A stretch of 64,000 nucleotides of DNA, taken from positions 28,431,160-28,495,159 of the forward strand of contig CM063285.1 in the NCBI GenBank assembly GCA_032173965.1, read 5' to 3'. Position numbers and translations under genes: made by a program. Under the pieces are notes generated by a model. That model did not search any database and was not told the origin of the DNA. It saw only the letters and a list, made by a program, of their open reading frames with translations. Origin of the DNA: Sitta carolinensis. Its lineage: Eukaryota > Chordata > Aves > Passeriformes > Sittidae. This document shows positions 51,500 through 63,654 of this stretch, one piece after another. Position 1 is the stretch's first letter, and each line of letters starts with the position of its first letter.

Positions 51500-51561
51500 A
51501 AAAAAAAAAAAAAAAAGAAAAAAAAAAGAACAAAAAAGCAAGGCAGGAAAAAAAAAAACTG
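51500..51561. repeat. A-rich tract
   Basis: A17 is followed by further A-runs separated by single G or C bases. It could be a decayed retroposon tail, but no body is recognisable on its left. Confidence 0.9.
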
Positions 51562-54500
51562 AGAGTAAAAATACTACCGAAAACTGAAACTTGACAGCAC
51601 TGACTGTGAGAGATAACATCTTGAAACAGGCACACAGCACCCGCCCAACTTCCGGCTGCTCCCCCACATTTCAGGGCAGGAACCGTGAGGGGTTAATAAT
51701 GCAGAACCTTGGCAGATCCCCCATCCTGCTTCCTGGGTTTGGGCACCTTAAAAGTTCACCTTCTTCGAAGAAACAGTCTGGAGAAACATATACAAAGGCA
51801 CTAACTCTAAAGGGCAGAATGAGGTGCATAAATCAGCTGAGAAACCATACCTCAAAAGAGCACCGGGAATGAAGGCAGTACCACACCAGACACTATCAAG
51901 TGCTCTCCGGAGAACAGCTACAGCACAGAGGTCTGAGAGAGGTGCTCCTTACAGAATTAAAATAAAATCAGTGACTTGGATTCCTCTCCACTGTCTCTAC
52001 ACCAATATTAGCCTGTATAAAACAAGGAGCTATTTCCACTGACATTTCACCTTCTGACACCAGTCCAAAATTAGCTCTAAACACAAATTCACTGAGGAGG
52101 CTGGGCAGGGCTTGGAGTTGCAGTGGCAAGAAGCTCGGCAACACACCTTTTAGCTGTTGCTGAATTTTTAGACCATGGGTGTGTAATTGAGAGCAGAACT
52201 AGCCCAAAGGAGCTACCTTTCATCAGCTACTCATCAAAAAGTAATACACCAAACTTTGACAGGGCTTTCTGTGGCTTTGCTGAGTTATTTAAAGCTGCCA
52301 CACACAGAAAAAAAAACCTCATTTGAAGACCTGTAATTTACCACAGCTGAATTTTGCGCATCCCAAACCTTTGTGCAACTGCCTTTGCCTCCTCAAAATG
52401 TCTGGAGTCCTGGGCAAAGCACCATTTGTGGTCCCCATGGTTTCCTTCCTCCCCACTACTATTTTCATTATTGTTGACAGAAACACTGTGCACCTGTTGC
52501 TGTTACTGCAGAAGTGGAAATCCCCCTCAAAGCACACCCCAGAAAGGTCATTGAGCTGTTTCTTCTGCTGTAGCATCAGCAGGGAAACTGTGCACCCTCT
52601 CTGGCTTAAGGAACACTCACACATGTGCCAGCAATCCCTGCGCTAGCCCCTTGTAATAAATCCAGTCATCGAAAGTAATTAACAGAGAGACTGCAAAAGC
52701 AGCTAACCTGGGGCAGCAGGGATGAAGCCAACCTGGCCTGCCACCTGCACTACCAAGTGGGATGATGCCAGAAGGGGTACAGGGACAGGGAGTTTTTCCC
52801 TGATACATCTAAGGAGGTGAGATGGGCATCCCAGCCTCTGGCCCTAGTCCACCTCCTTCCAAGGCCACCATCACACAGCCCCATGCCATGGCCACCTCTG
52901 GGCTCCCCTACCAGGTGTCTGATCCAAGCTAGTGACAGGGAAGGAGAGATTGGAGCAAAGGATACGTAGCAGTACCTGTTCTAAAGTTGAATGAAGCCCC
53001 AGCTGCAAGCAGAGGGGAGAGAAAGAGAGACATATCTTGGGTGAGAGAGGAAAGATTTAAAGACCCAGCTGTTTTTTTGCTGTCCAAGGAAGAAACCTTG
53101 GTGATTCCAAGGATTGCCAAGGAAAGCCAAAGCATGCACTGGCATGGACAGTTTTCACTCTTCCTACAGATGCCTCTTTCTCCCATTTATCCCAATGCAT
53201 CCCAATGTATTTTGCAGTCCTGTGGGGAACAGATATTCAGGTTATGCATGGCTGCTGCCTCCCAGGAACTCCCAACAAAGGTGCAATGCATCAGGTTGTA
53301 CACCACGCTTCCCTGCCTGCCTGGATGCTGCAGGGTGCAGGCAGGGGAGGGAATGGCATGGCCAGTGGTGATGTGCAACAGGAACTGAGGCCATCCCTAA
53401 CTGTTGGGAAAAAAAAGAGTGAGGGCCTGGTCCCAGGGAATTTTGAGCTGACTCACTAGACTAATTTTGAATGGGATTTGAATATCTTTGTGTGTGAGGA
53501 TATTGCCAGCCACCAAGAAGATGTCCAGCAGGAACCTGGATTATAACATTATGTGACTCGAAAGCATACCTGGATAAACTTATGCTTGGGAACATTAATT
53601 TATTTATTTTTCATGTTCTCCCTCATCTTTCCCATTACTTCAGTTGAGTTATGGAAAGGGTGATCCTACCTTCACAGGAGTCCTTCAGTAGTAGTCTTGA
53701 CCCCTTCCAAACAAAGAAAAAAAAATTATAATCATTCATAAACTCTGCTGCAAAAAAATTGACTGGTCTTAGCTTTCCTGGTAAGGGAATAGATTCAACC
53801 CAGCTTCCCTTAAGCGCTTTCTCTATAAATTCATCTCACACACAGGTATATATATTCCTCCTATGGAAATACCACCTACCTTGAGGCATCACCCACTCAG
53901 TAAACTATGTATGTATGGGATGTGAGCAGAAGAACATGTAAAATTAACCTCATGGCTTGTTTCAGACTTGCATCTTTTAAATCCCAAGACCCTATACATG
54001 ACCTCTTTTTCTGCTCGTGTGGTAGATAAATATTTACACTTTAGTTCCTTCTCCAAATGAGAGTAGCTAACTTCAGGTGATTTTGAAAAGTGCCAGGAGC
54101 ACAAGCTCAGGTGATGGATATTGGCAATAGCTGAGGGCAAAGGCATCCATAGTAAGAGGGGGGATGATTCCCTTTCGGTAAATCTGCAAAGACAGGAAGA
54201 GCCTCTGCTAAGATTTCCTTTTTGCTAAATACTGCCATTCCTCCCTTTTTCTCAGACTTAAAGCTAGCTCTGTGTGGTTGCAGAGCACCTCATGCAGCCA
54301 AATCCCCAGCTGATAACAGGGGCAGACTTCCACTCTACAGACTAAACCTCTGATTTACAAAGGATATGAGACACCGTCAGACTGTGCCCCTCCCTGCCTG
54401 ACTCACACTGTTCTACAACTAGATATGTCCTACTAATTAAAAGTTCCTAAGAGTTTGAGAAAGCAAGTGCTGGATAGAAAAGGCAGCTGTCACTAGGGCC

Positions 54501-55818
54501 TCACTGAGGAAGAGGATGCTGAATATGGTAACCCTTCACTAGAAAGTTCATAAGGAGACTGGGTGGTGAGAAAGAAGGAGGCTTTAGGCCATAACCTAAA
54601 CATGAAAGCTTCAGAAATACCCTCATCCCAGGAAGCACCTCTGAGCACAGCTCAGATCCCAGGCAAATCTTCTCTAGTTCTGCTGCTCCCCTGATGACTT
54701 CTCTCCTACCTTGTGGACATCCCTTTCAAGGGAATCAGACTTTCCCAGAGACCTTGGAATCACAGCTCCTTGCTAGCTGAGCTCCCCAACGGGGTCTGTT
54801 TGAACTGCCAGAGCATGGGCAGTGCCTTGGCCACAAGCTTTGTGGTAGCTGCACAGGGAGAGCCTGGCCCTTACCTCCCTCCCAGCCCCCCATCGGAGAT
54901 TCCTGAAGGCTAAGCACATCACAGAATTGCACAAGATTAACTTGGTATTGCTTGTAATGCTAATGGACAGGCACAGGTTTCCACTGTTTCAGAGCTGAAC
55001 TGGCAGTTATGCTATTAAAGGCTGGATGGTTTTTATGACTTTGTGCAAGCACAGGTAACAACCACAATTGAACCCTGGATTTCAGAATGAACATCTGATG
55101 TCCTGGCCCAAAGAAATCCTTTGTTGCATTACACCTCACAGTTGCAGAGGCACCAATGTCTTTGCAACATGTATACTCTCTCTGATGGATCAGTGTTATG
55201 GATACATACTGTAACTCCCATGCTTGGATATCTTTCAGAAATATTTCAAACACACAAGCCCTGGCAGGAGGGGATTTTGCCAAGCATACGTACACACTGT
55301 TCCCAGAGGGGGTGTGTGTGTCTCCTATTGCTCAGCTGCTGGACAGAACTAGGGGTCAGTGGTTTTGCAGCTCAGATCCCTCCCCGCAGGATCAAGGGCA
55401 GAGCAAGCCAGGTTGCTTGGCCATCTGCATGCTGGTGTCAACTCTCACATGGAATGACCAGAAGTGAGATGTCACCTCGTAACTTTCTTCAGATATGTAA
55501 AGCTTAAATCGTGTCATGCTGAAGGTGCCTGCCTTTCCCTGCTGCTTACTCCTAAGTTTCAGATAGGTGATGCTATGAGCAGCGAACCCTTCTCCTGGCA
55601 AGTGGTAGCTCTTACTTTGCAAGCAAGCATTTGTATACCCCGGGCAGCCTTGGGCAACCTTCTTCTCACCCCAGTGACCAGCTGGGCTTGCTGAAGGCAA
55701 GGCAGGCAGGACAGACAGAAAAGACAGCTCAGCCCTCACTCTGCTCTGGCAGCCCTGTTGAGGGTCAGGCTCCATGTAGGCACCTAAATCAGCCTTGGAA
55801 ACTAAGAAACTGGTAAGA

Positions 55819-55867
55819 GGATGAACCTCTTTCAGAGAAAGGTAAAATACAAAACCAAACAAAACAA
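55819..55867. repeat. 49-bp copy of an IRF2 3' UTR segment
   Basis: This segment matches 57918-57966, just downstream of the IRF2 stop codon, at 46 of 49 positions without gaps and in the same orientation. Similarity ends abruptly on both sides. It lies about 1.1 kb beyond the presumed IRF2 poly(A) site. Confidence 0.9.
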
Positions 55868-56959
55868 TTGCACGACCAAATGAAAGGGACAGAAACTAGG
55901 AAGTTTACATACAAAATTTTAACCCTTGCAAGTTTTTAGTCCCACTTCAAATACTGCCTGGGCATTCCTCTTACTCCCAACTCTAACCGAAGCTCTCACC
56001 TTGTCTTGCCAGGCCACCAGGCAGTGGGTGACAAAATTACATGTTTCACAGGGACCTGTGATGAAACTTGGAACTGTAGGATCAGGTTAAGAACACAGCA
56101 AAATTCTTCTGTTTATTTTCCCTTTTCAATAGCCAGCTAGCATATCTCCCTGTGACACAGCCATTTTTGTGTATGTTATTGCTCGTCAGCCCAATATACT
56201 CTGCTCTCAGCTCATACATACTATCAGGCTGGTATGAGAATGGTAATCACATCTGAAGGGCACTCTGTCCACGTATTTTATGTACCTGATTCATTCTGTG
56301 TCACATCCAACAGCTTAAAAAACTGCAAAAGGGTGCATGCTCTCAACTTCTGCCTGTGCCAGCCCAAAGTGCACAGTGCTTTGCAATGGACACAGCAGCA
56401 CCACAATCATGCAAGTCATTGTGCACCCTTACTTAGATACTCTACAGCTTTCCAGATATCAGAACTTGCCCATCATATAGTAATGCTGAGAGCCCTGGAC
56501 AAATGCTCATTTGATTTCTGATTTATTCCATTAATTGGCTGAAACTGCAAAATGAGATGTTTCCAGACAAGGAAACTGCAAGCAAGCCACATGGAGATCT
56601 ATGAGGAATGGGGAAAGTACAGCTGAGCTTGCACTGGGTGGGGGATGGATTTTAACAAGATCCTTTCCATGAGGTAACTTGTTCAAAGCACTGCCATGGA
56701 GTAATAGCTGAAGAGGTGCCTCAGCTCCCAATCTCTACATTTGAGGCCAAAGTTGAATAAGTCACCTTTGAATTTTAGTTGCTGTTTCCACCTCAAGTTG
56801 CCTCAAGCACAGCGCCTCCCATCCTGTTGGATGGGTGCTCCAGAAATTGTAAAGGCAGCTTATGCTAACTGTTCACTCTGAGAGGGCACATTCACGTATC
56901 AAACCCATGCCATCTGGGACTTCTAAAAGATTAAAAATGAGAGACAAACAAAAGGATTA
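55868..56959. other. Intergenic region just downstream of IRF2
   Basis: Unique-looking sequence with no recognisable gene or repeat. It contains the region where IRF2 transcription would terminate. Confidence 0.65.
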
Positions 56960-56983
56960 TTAAAAATTTAACTATATACCATA

Positions 56984-56989
56984 TTTATT
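56984..56989 (-). promoter_or_regulatory. IRF2: Candidate IRF2 poly(A) signal (AATAAA)
   Basis: A canonical hexamer on the minus strand about 1 kb past the stop codon, with a downstream T/G-rich element. Confidence 0.55.
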
Positions 56990-57598
56990 ATCAATCCACA
57001 GGATAATCTGATTGCTACATGAGCTCATAAAAGCTATTTCACCTTTACAAAATTAAAAAAAAAATGTGCCACAAGGATGTCATAACTGCTGATAACCAAG
57101 GACTGAATCTTAAAATTATAAATTTTGCTGTAGAAAAGATTAAAAAAAATTATATTCACTTTAGAATTTTACTTTGAATAAAATATTCCCCTGTATAAAA
57201 AATAAAAAAGCTTGCTCTGGTTAGAATTAGAGTATTTTTCTTCTTTTTTAAATCTGGGAATTTGCATAATATCTCTGTAATAAGTTTCTTTTCTTTTTTC
57301 TATTGTACCACGCGGCATTCAAGCATAGCAGATTAGAAACAAACATGATGAAAGCAGTCTCAGAACGTATAAAATCCACATGGAAAGTTTCAGTTTCTTT
57401 TCCCTTCCTCTAGTCTTTAAAGACACTTTTGCAAGAATAGCCTTGGAAAAGAATACAGGTGGAGAAGGACCTTCAGTGTGCCATTAAGTAGAGCAAGGTA
57501 ATAAAAGGCCTTTTGTAAGTGCTTTCTTAATAAGGTGCAGAAGCAGACTGCAACTTTGCTAGTACTGCACTATGTACAATATTCACAATAGATTTTTC

Positions 57599-57604
57599 TT
57601 TATT
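57599..57604 (-). promoter_or_regulatory. IRF2: Alternative proximal poly(A) signal of IRF2
   Basis: A canonical AATAAA on the minus strand about 390 bp past the stop codon, followed by a TTGTGAATATTGT-like stretch. It could produce a shorter mRNA. Confidence 0.45.
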
Positions 57605-57917
57605 TAAAAATATTCCAGCTAGTTCACATTTTCTCTCCCATTCTGAGGCTTTCAGTTCCATCACAGCCTTGACAGCAAGAAGCGCAGCAGCACCACTTCC
57701 CTTGTGGTCGGTTGGTCCTCTTATGAAACACTGGAACCTGTGAGTGGGCCAAAGTTCTTGGGTTCTTTTCCTATGTAGCAACCTTGGAAATGTGGGTTCA
57801 GGTATACACACTGACTGCTGGAGTCCTGAGTTAAAAAACCTCCGGCACTGGAGTCAGACACTACAATGTTTTGTATTGCCAAGGCTTTACCTTAGGGTTT
57901 GTCTCGTGTGCGTCAAG

Positions 57918-57966
57918 GGATGAACCTCTCTTAGAGAAACGTAAAATACAAAACCAAACAAAACAA
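57918..57966. repeat. IRF2: IRF2 3' UTR segment duplicated at 55819-55867
   Basis: This 49-bp element begins only 27 bases after the stop codon on the minus strand. Its partner 2.1 kb away differs at three positions. The sequence is mixed at one end and AAAAC-rich at the other. Confidence 0.9.
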
Positions 57967-57992
57967 AGCTAAAAAAACACACTGTCAAAGGC

Positions 57993-58304
57993 TTAGCAAC
58001 TCTTGACTCTTGACTGGGTGATGTCTGATGTTTTCTTGATGACGCTGGCCCGTGTCTCACGGTCTGGCTGGCTGCTGCTTGTGGAGGCTGTGGACACTAC
58101 TTGTGGCAGAGGGATGTCTGGGAAAGGAGGCCAGGAGCTATTGTAAGGCAGTGGGCAGCTTTCTTCTTTGATGGTGACTTGGAGGTCAGGCTTGTTGGCT
58201 ACAAAAGTTGCCATGCTGGGAAGCATATGAGAAGTGTTCCTCATGCCTAGATTGCTGAGATACTGTTTGCCTTCAATGTTTTTTTTCTGCCAATGAAGTC
58301 GTCC
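57993..58304 (-). CDS. IRF2: IRF2 last coding exon
   Basis: This exon encodes 103 residues and a TAA stop (57993-57995), against about 102 residues in human. The acceptor is CATTTCTAG and the exon starts in phase 0 with [14 protein letters not shown]. It contains a psi-K-x-E type motif (IKEE, in VTIKEES) equivalent to a reported SUMO-acceptor region of human IRF2. It ends with the basic, serine/threonine-rich tail ([15 protein letters not shown], then RVKSC). This part belongs to the C-terminal repression region of IRF2. The serine-rich linker is diverged from human, as expected for a disordered region. Confidence 0.97.
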   Translation of the reverse strand, partial: GRLHWQKKNIEGKQYLSNLGMRNTSHMLPSMATFVANKPDLQVTIKEESCPLPYNSSWPPFPDIPLPQVVSTASTSSSQPDRETRASVIKKTSDITQSRVKSC

Positions 58305-59693
58305 CTAGAAATGGGGAAAGAAAGAAGGGAAGAGTGTGTAAGTGAATGCAACTTTGTGAAGTACTCCAAGTAACAAGATGAAGATAGAAATATCCGCAAA
58401 TTGCACAAGAATTATCCCATCTCTAAGAGCCTGAGTCTCTAGCCACTGGCTTAGGATGTCTTTGCTCTCAGCCATTTCTCCTTTTCTGAAGTCACGGGCT
58501 TAAATTTTGTTTGCTCTCCAGCACTCAAGAGGCACTATCTGCTCTTCTGAATGGAAAATAAAGGCCTTATTCCCAGTATGCCAGAGGCAAAAATGAATGC
58601 AAACATTTAGAACTCCAAATGTTAGTGTCTCCTCAGTTACCAGAGAGAGCATCTTCCTGCAAGAAGCAGGCACAGAGAGCCATCACTACCCAAACTAGCA
58701 ATACAGATGAGGCTGCTGGGAAACTGTTGTCACTTGACAGTGCATCCCTCATCACAGGGAAGAAGTTCATCAAGGGAAGATGAGTATACAGTTGTTTGCC
58801 CACCACAGATGCTGCAATGGCATGTTCTGTCAAAGGAGGTCTGTGAAGTCACTACTGGCAGTCTACACAGGGGCACCACCCCAGCCAAGGCACCAGAGAC
58901 CAGGTGGATTAGCTGTGTTGTTATACAGACACACAGCTGGCAGTCCTGCAAGAAGGAGGATTCAGAGAGCTCTGCAAAAGGCCTTATGCCAAAATGCAGC
59001 TGGAGCACAGGGCATCCAAGAGCCCTCTCACTGAGCTTTGCTTGGCCTTTACGTACACATGGAGGTTGGTAGGTCTGGTACATTGATGGCAGCCCCAAAA
59101 TAAAAGGCAAGTGGTGTTTTTGTATATGTGCAGCTCAAGTTATTTTCCCCATGGATTCCTTTCACCCAGCAATAACCAACTGACTGCTCAGGAAAGCTTT
59201 CTGCCCCACCTACCTCAAACATTCTAGCTTCATTTCAGTCGTATGTGTAAGCATTTCTTTCAGTTATGAGTTCAGGTGCCATTTAAGGAAAACAAAGTGA
59301 GTGAGTTTTCCACTAAGATAAAACACTTGCTCCCCAGCAACATCAATGCATGATGTTAACATACTAGGTGGGACTGTTGATGGCTCTGCAGAAAATCTTA
59401 TTGTGCACGTTAATCTTGTTGTTTGAACAGATGAGGAGAAATTAATTTGTAGAAATATTAATTCTGTGACAATCATCCAAATGTCTGCATCCCCTGAACC
59501 TTCCTGGTCTGCTTTTCTCCCCCAGCTATTACCAAAATGAATATGCCACTGGTAGACAGAGGTGCAGTGGAGAAGGGGGAAAAATATCTCACGGCATGGA
59601 TCTTGAGACCTTGGTCCAAACTGCTAAAAATCCAGAAAACACTTACCTCTGCATTTTCTTCATCACTTGGAACACTGTCAGTTGTTTCACTTT
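57993..59693 (-). CDS. IRF2: IRF2, 3' end of gene (last two coding exons)
   Basis: Interferon regulatory factor 2 is a nuclear DNA-binding factor that competes with IRF1 at interferon-stimulated response elements, and it represses or activates depending on the promoter. Only the C-terminal 118 residues are in the window, joined from a 47-bp exon and the 312-bp last exon. They match the C-terminus of human IRF2 in my memory: [40 protein letters not shown], and the ending [15 protein letters not shown]. The N-terminal DNA-binding domain is encoded in exons beyond base 64000. The position next to ENPP6 on the same strand is as in human. Confidence 0.97.
58305..59646 (-). other. IRF2: IRF2 last intron
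   Basis: This 1.34-kb intron lies between the two identified coding exons with GT/AG ends. Overlapping open frames at 58707-59110 on both strands are unsupported. Nothing else is recognised. Confidence 0.9.
59647..59693 (-). CDS. IRF2: IRF2 penultimate coding exon (47 bp)
   Basis: A 47-bp microexon-sized exon: two bases complete a Glu codon, then 15 codons read [15 protein letters not shown], against [15 protein letters not shown] in human. The acceptor is TTTGTTTGACAG and the donor is AGAG/GTAAGT. Phase matches the last exon (0). The acidic Asp/Glu/Ser composition is typical of this linker. Confidence 0.95.
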
Positions 59694-62390
59694 CTGTCAA
59701 ACAAAATAGAAACAAAAATGAAACTCATGCTATTCCATCTACTGTAACATATTCCAGCTCAAGAGGCCTGATGTATGTCTAACAAGTGGAAGCAAAAAGG
59801 GTCAAGTCAAACAACCAGAAAGCAATGGAGGAGCATGGAGACCCTGCCACAGCAGGCCTAGACAGCACAGCTGCCTAGAACAACTGGGGTAAATTCATAT
59901 GGCTACCACAAGTTAACATGTCTATATTCTGGAAAAGACAGCAATAGAGAGGGAAGAAGTAGATTTGTATTTCTGGAAAGAATCTCCAGCAAGCAGGGGA
60001 TGCCCCCTGTCCCTTGCCCCTCTACAGTCACTCCAGGCCCTGCAATGGACAGAGTTCTGTCCAAATCTTTATCTCTCAGCAAAATCAGTAAAAACTCCAC
60101 TCTAGAGGAGATAAATGAGGTTTTGTTTCATGAATTGTTATCTCAGCCTGCCACCTCAAGCACTTGTTGTCACTTCTGGTGCTTTATTACTGTTGATATA
60201 CTCTGGTACAATTAGCATAGTTTTGCTTTTGCTACCACTTCCCAGCCTATTTCTGAACCCTTCACCCACCACTTGGGCAAGTGGCAGCTCTACAGTCTCC
60301 AGCCCCATCACCTCCCCCCACTGCACATGGCCTCCCTCACCCTCTTCACTTCAACCAGAGCACAAATATGAGGGCACAGTTCCAGTCCAGGAGGGACAGC
60401 CATCCTCCTGCAGCTGCATCCCTCTGTCACTGTGACACACAGAGGGAACACACAACACACACAACAGGTGTTCAGGCAGAGAAGAAGAAGAGAACTCTCT
60501 AGTTTATTGTTGACCTTGCATATATAAGTTTCTGGACAGTGACCAGAGATTGGACAGAGAAGTTACCACCTCTCCATCTCTACTGGTCACCTGAGAAGTC
60601 CATCAGGTGATATCTTTTACAAAGGAATGCAAACATGATTCTTGTTTATCTTACAATTCATGAGAACTGACTCCATTACACCAAAACAAATCAGAAGGCT
60701 TATTTTCAGGGACAACATCCTTCCCTTGCAGAAGAGCCTGGAATCCAGGAATTTTTAATGTATCTTCAAGCCTATGTGTGCCTTGAAGACAGACAGTAGG
60801 AGACGAGGGTCAGGCTCCTGGCCCATGGGTAGTTGAGACTGCTGTGCCACAGATACATCTGAGACAGGGCAGAAACCACTCTTTTCAGTTTGCAGTGAGG
60901 GCTGCTGCCTTCACCACAGCCACTGGATCTGGGGAATCAGTAGAAGCCTGGATTGCAGGTTCCCTTCAGCACTGTGTCCTGTTTCCTGGGAGGACAACCC
61001 TAGGCATCTATCAGGATAGCAACACTCCAACCCCCACAGCAGTGCTGCACAGATAGGGCTCATCCACAAGGAACACAGAAATCACACAACTCAAGGAATG
61101 ATGTGATGAATTATCACAGCAGGGAAGAGAGCTCTGAAGCCCCAGTTTTCACTCTCAGCTCTGTGCATTTTAGTCCATGCAAACTGCTTTGCATAGCCTC
61201 TGCAACTCTGCCTTCCCAGAGACCAACCTCATGCTCTGCACTGGACATAACAGGAGTGCAACGAGTGCATGGATCATGCCTCATGGATTGTGCCCCTGCA
61301 TGTCTTCAGAGAGACTGGCAGTACCTTGCCATCCTCTCAAGGCTTGGCTAAGCATTAGGTTTAGGCAGAAGACTGGAAACCAGTGGGCTGAATCAGCGTT
61401 TCAGACCCCAGTTTCTAAACTGAACCCAAAGTCCTACTCCAGCCCAGCTACTTCAGACTGCTGCTTCCAAAGCCAGCACCTCTCCTACGCCAGAGTCTCC
61501 ACCACAGTGTGCAGTAAGCAGAGGAACAGCCCAAAACATTAAATCTAACTGCAATACCCTGAGAAGTTAATGCACTGCAGGGCTTCTCCTTCACTGACCC
61601 AGACAGAGAAAGATGTGTCAATGAGACTAAGCTGGCTAATTAAGCCATTCTGTGGGGAGAGATGAAAAATTAATTCACACAAAGGAGAAACAGCCCTGAA
61701 GACAGAATCAACAGAAGGAATCCACATAGAGACAAGTAACAGATATTCCTTGACATGAAGAAAACAAAACAAGGTAATACAGCTGAAAAGGAATCAATCC
61801 TTGGTGTTTACACATAACAAAATGCTGAGCAAGAGATAGCATTATAGTTAGCAAAGCCAGGGAAGCTGGCCACGCAGGCATGGAAAGTTAGAGAGGTTAT
61901 TTCTATTAAGAAGGGTATTTGAATCAATCACAACAGGAGGCTGACAACAGCCTCGGTAATAAAAACCAAAAGGATTTCATAGACGTCAGCAGATATGTGA
62001 AAAAACTCTCACAGGAGACTCACATCATTTGCCTGAGAAACCTCAGAGAGGAACCAGAGGTGTTTTGAAATTAACCAGATTTATGTAGGACAGCTGATGT
62101 ATCTGGCTACTTTTTTTGGTTGTTGTTTTAGAAGAGCTCAACTAACTCTTCCTGCGCAGCTGTTCTGGTTGTACTCTTTCCTGCCATTCAGCCAGTATCA
62201 CCTGACAGAGCAGACCCACAAACACAGAGCCAAGGCTCCTGTGGTTCTGTACAGGTCTGTGTGGAGCAAGACAAAGCAGAAATAGTCACAAGAGTGTCCA
62301 AGAAATTTCAGAGTTCTAACACACAGATTCCTGTCCTCTCTCCAGCTTCAAAAGCAAATACATCCTTTAAAAAAAAAAAAAAAACAAAAC
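59694..62390 (-). other. IRF2: IRF2 intron upstream of the 47-bp exon (partial)
   Basis: I searched for the preceding IRF2 exon (human ending YPLQISPVSSYAE) on the minus strand up to base 64000 and did not find it. The region has a short ACACA-rich patch near 60439-60470 and an A16 run at 62369-62384, but no gene. Confidence 0.8.
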
Positions 62391-62945
62391 AGTTCATAGA
62401 ACAATTCAGGCTGAAAGGGACCTCAGGAGGTCAACAGCCCAACCTCCTGCTCAAGGGCCAGCTACAGAATTAGATAGGGTTGCTTGGGTCCTTATCCCTT
62501 CAGGTCTGGAAAACTTCTGAGGAGGAGGCAGCACAATCTTTATGGGTATCCTGCTCCACTGCCTGAAACCTGGTGAAATTCTTTCTTATATCCAGCTGGA
62601 CTGAATTTTTTGGTTCCAGTTCAGCCTGCTGTTTGTCATACTCCTACCATGCACTGCTGTGAAGAGCCTGGCTTTGCCTTCTTGGGAACATCCCTGCAGT
62701 AGAGGCAGCTGCTATGAAGTCCACAAAACCATCTCCTCTCCAGGCTGAACAAGCCTCAGTCCCTCCATCTTCTCACAGAGTGAAAGGCCATACCCTGTGT
62801 AGCCCTTCTCTGCACTCGCTCCAGTATGTTTTTAAGTTCCTTGGACTGGGGAGCCCAAGACTGGATGTAGTACTTTTAGGTTAGTGCAACTAGTGCTGAG
62901 TAGAGGAGAATAATCACTTCCCTAGATCTGCTGGCCATGCTCCTG
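62391..62945 (-). mobile_element. CR1 LINE fragment, minus orientation
   Basis: The plus strand starts TTCATAGAACAATTCAGGCTGAAAGGGACCTCAGGAGGTC and continues with CCTCCTGCTCAAGG, CCATCTCCTCTCCAGGCTGAACAAGCC, and TGCTGAGTAGAGGAGAATAATCACTTCCCTAGATCTGCTGGCC. In that order these are the reverse complement of bird CR1 from the 3' end inward. It is diverged and probably an old copy. An A16 run lies just outside its 3' end. Confidence 0.88.
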
Positions 62946-63149
62946 AAAACTGGTGAACTTCTCCATGGCTGAGTATTGGAATCCAGAATGCAGAGAATGT
63001 TTCTCTGCATGTTTTGAAAGATCCAAACCCTCTGACAAATACTACTTTTAACCTTCATCCAGGGAAAGGGCTTCCTAGGCTTTGGGATGAAACAGAATTT
63101 TCAAAAATGCAAATTAGATAGTAGCATAATATGTAATTTATCACAGGAT

Positions 63150-63520
63150 GAGAAATTTAGATTTTTGTGTTTGTTAGTATGGTAAGTAGATGAAGACAAG
63201 ATGGAGGATCCTTGTTGTTTTTAGGCTCCTTCTTCTCCATCTACTCCATGTTCTGCAGCGTTTGGGACACAGGATGATTGGTCAAAATTTACCACATTCT
63301 AGAGCTACATGAATAGAAGTTTAGTTAGTTATTGGTAGAAAAGCAGAAATAATGTACTCTCTTGGTGATAATTGGGTGAATTATCTTTAAGAAACCTTGA
63401 TCCTGTGTGTTTGGGGCCTTTTTGTGTCTGTTCTCCCTCACGGTAAGCTAGTGTAAAGCCTGGTGTGCTGAGACTGCTGATAAGAAAATGACAAACAACC
63501 TGAAGAATGAGAACAACCGA
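63150..63520 (+). mobile_element. Possible solo LTR inserted in the CR1
   Basis: A non-CR1 segment separates two colinear CR1 parts. Its style (AAGATGGAGGATCC near the left, TGATTGGTCAAA, then TTTGGGGCCTTTTTGTGTCTGTTCTCCCTCACGG, GCTGAGACTGCTGATAAG) resembles LTRs of bird endogenous retroviruses as I remember them. I cannot find clean TG...CA ends or target-site duplications, so boundaries and identity are uncertain. No retroviral coding sequence is present. Confidence 0.35.
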
Positions 63521-63654
63521 AAGTCCCATTTGCCTTCCTTCTTAATGAGGACTTCAGCAAAAAGGCCTCCCCTGTCAGGGGAGAGACATGTGGGAATGGA
63601 AGAACTGCCACAGCTGAGGTGCTCTGGTGTCTTGTGCTCAGCTCACTCCCTACC

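Larger units (their letters stand above)
49827..55818. other. Intergenic region, no gene recognised
   Basis: This region has a G-tract cluster at 50327-50346 and an A-rich tract at 51500-51561. The GC-rich patch around 50220-50440 produces overlapping open frames on both strands that I treat as artefacts. I see no exon, RNA gene or further transposon. Confidence 0.7.
56965..57992 (-). other. IRF2: IRF2 3' UTR
   Basis: This is sequence downstream of the IRF2 stop codon, AT-rich especially below 57300. A minus-strand AATAAA lies at 56984-56989, followed by a T/G-rich stretch (CCTTTTGTTTGTCTC on the minus strand), which places a plausible cleavage site near 56960-56970. A second AATAAA at 57599-57604, also followed by T/G-rich sequence, could give a shorter 3' UTR of about 0.4 kb. 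The open frame at 57527-57811 lies inside this UTR and is not taken as coding. Confidence 0.7.

Noticed and set aside
57527..57811. 94-codon minus-strand open frame downstream of IRF2
   Set aside because: It lies within the IRF2 3' UTR, after the stop codon, and resembles no protein I know.
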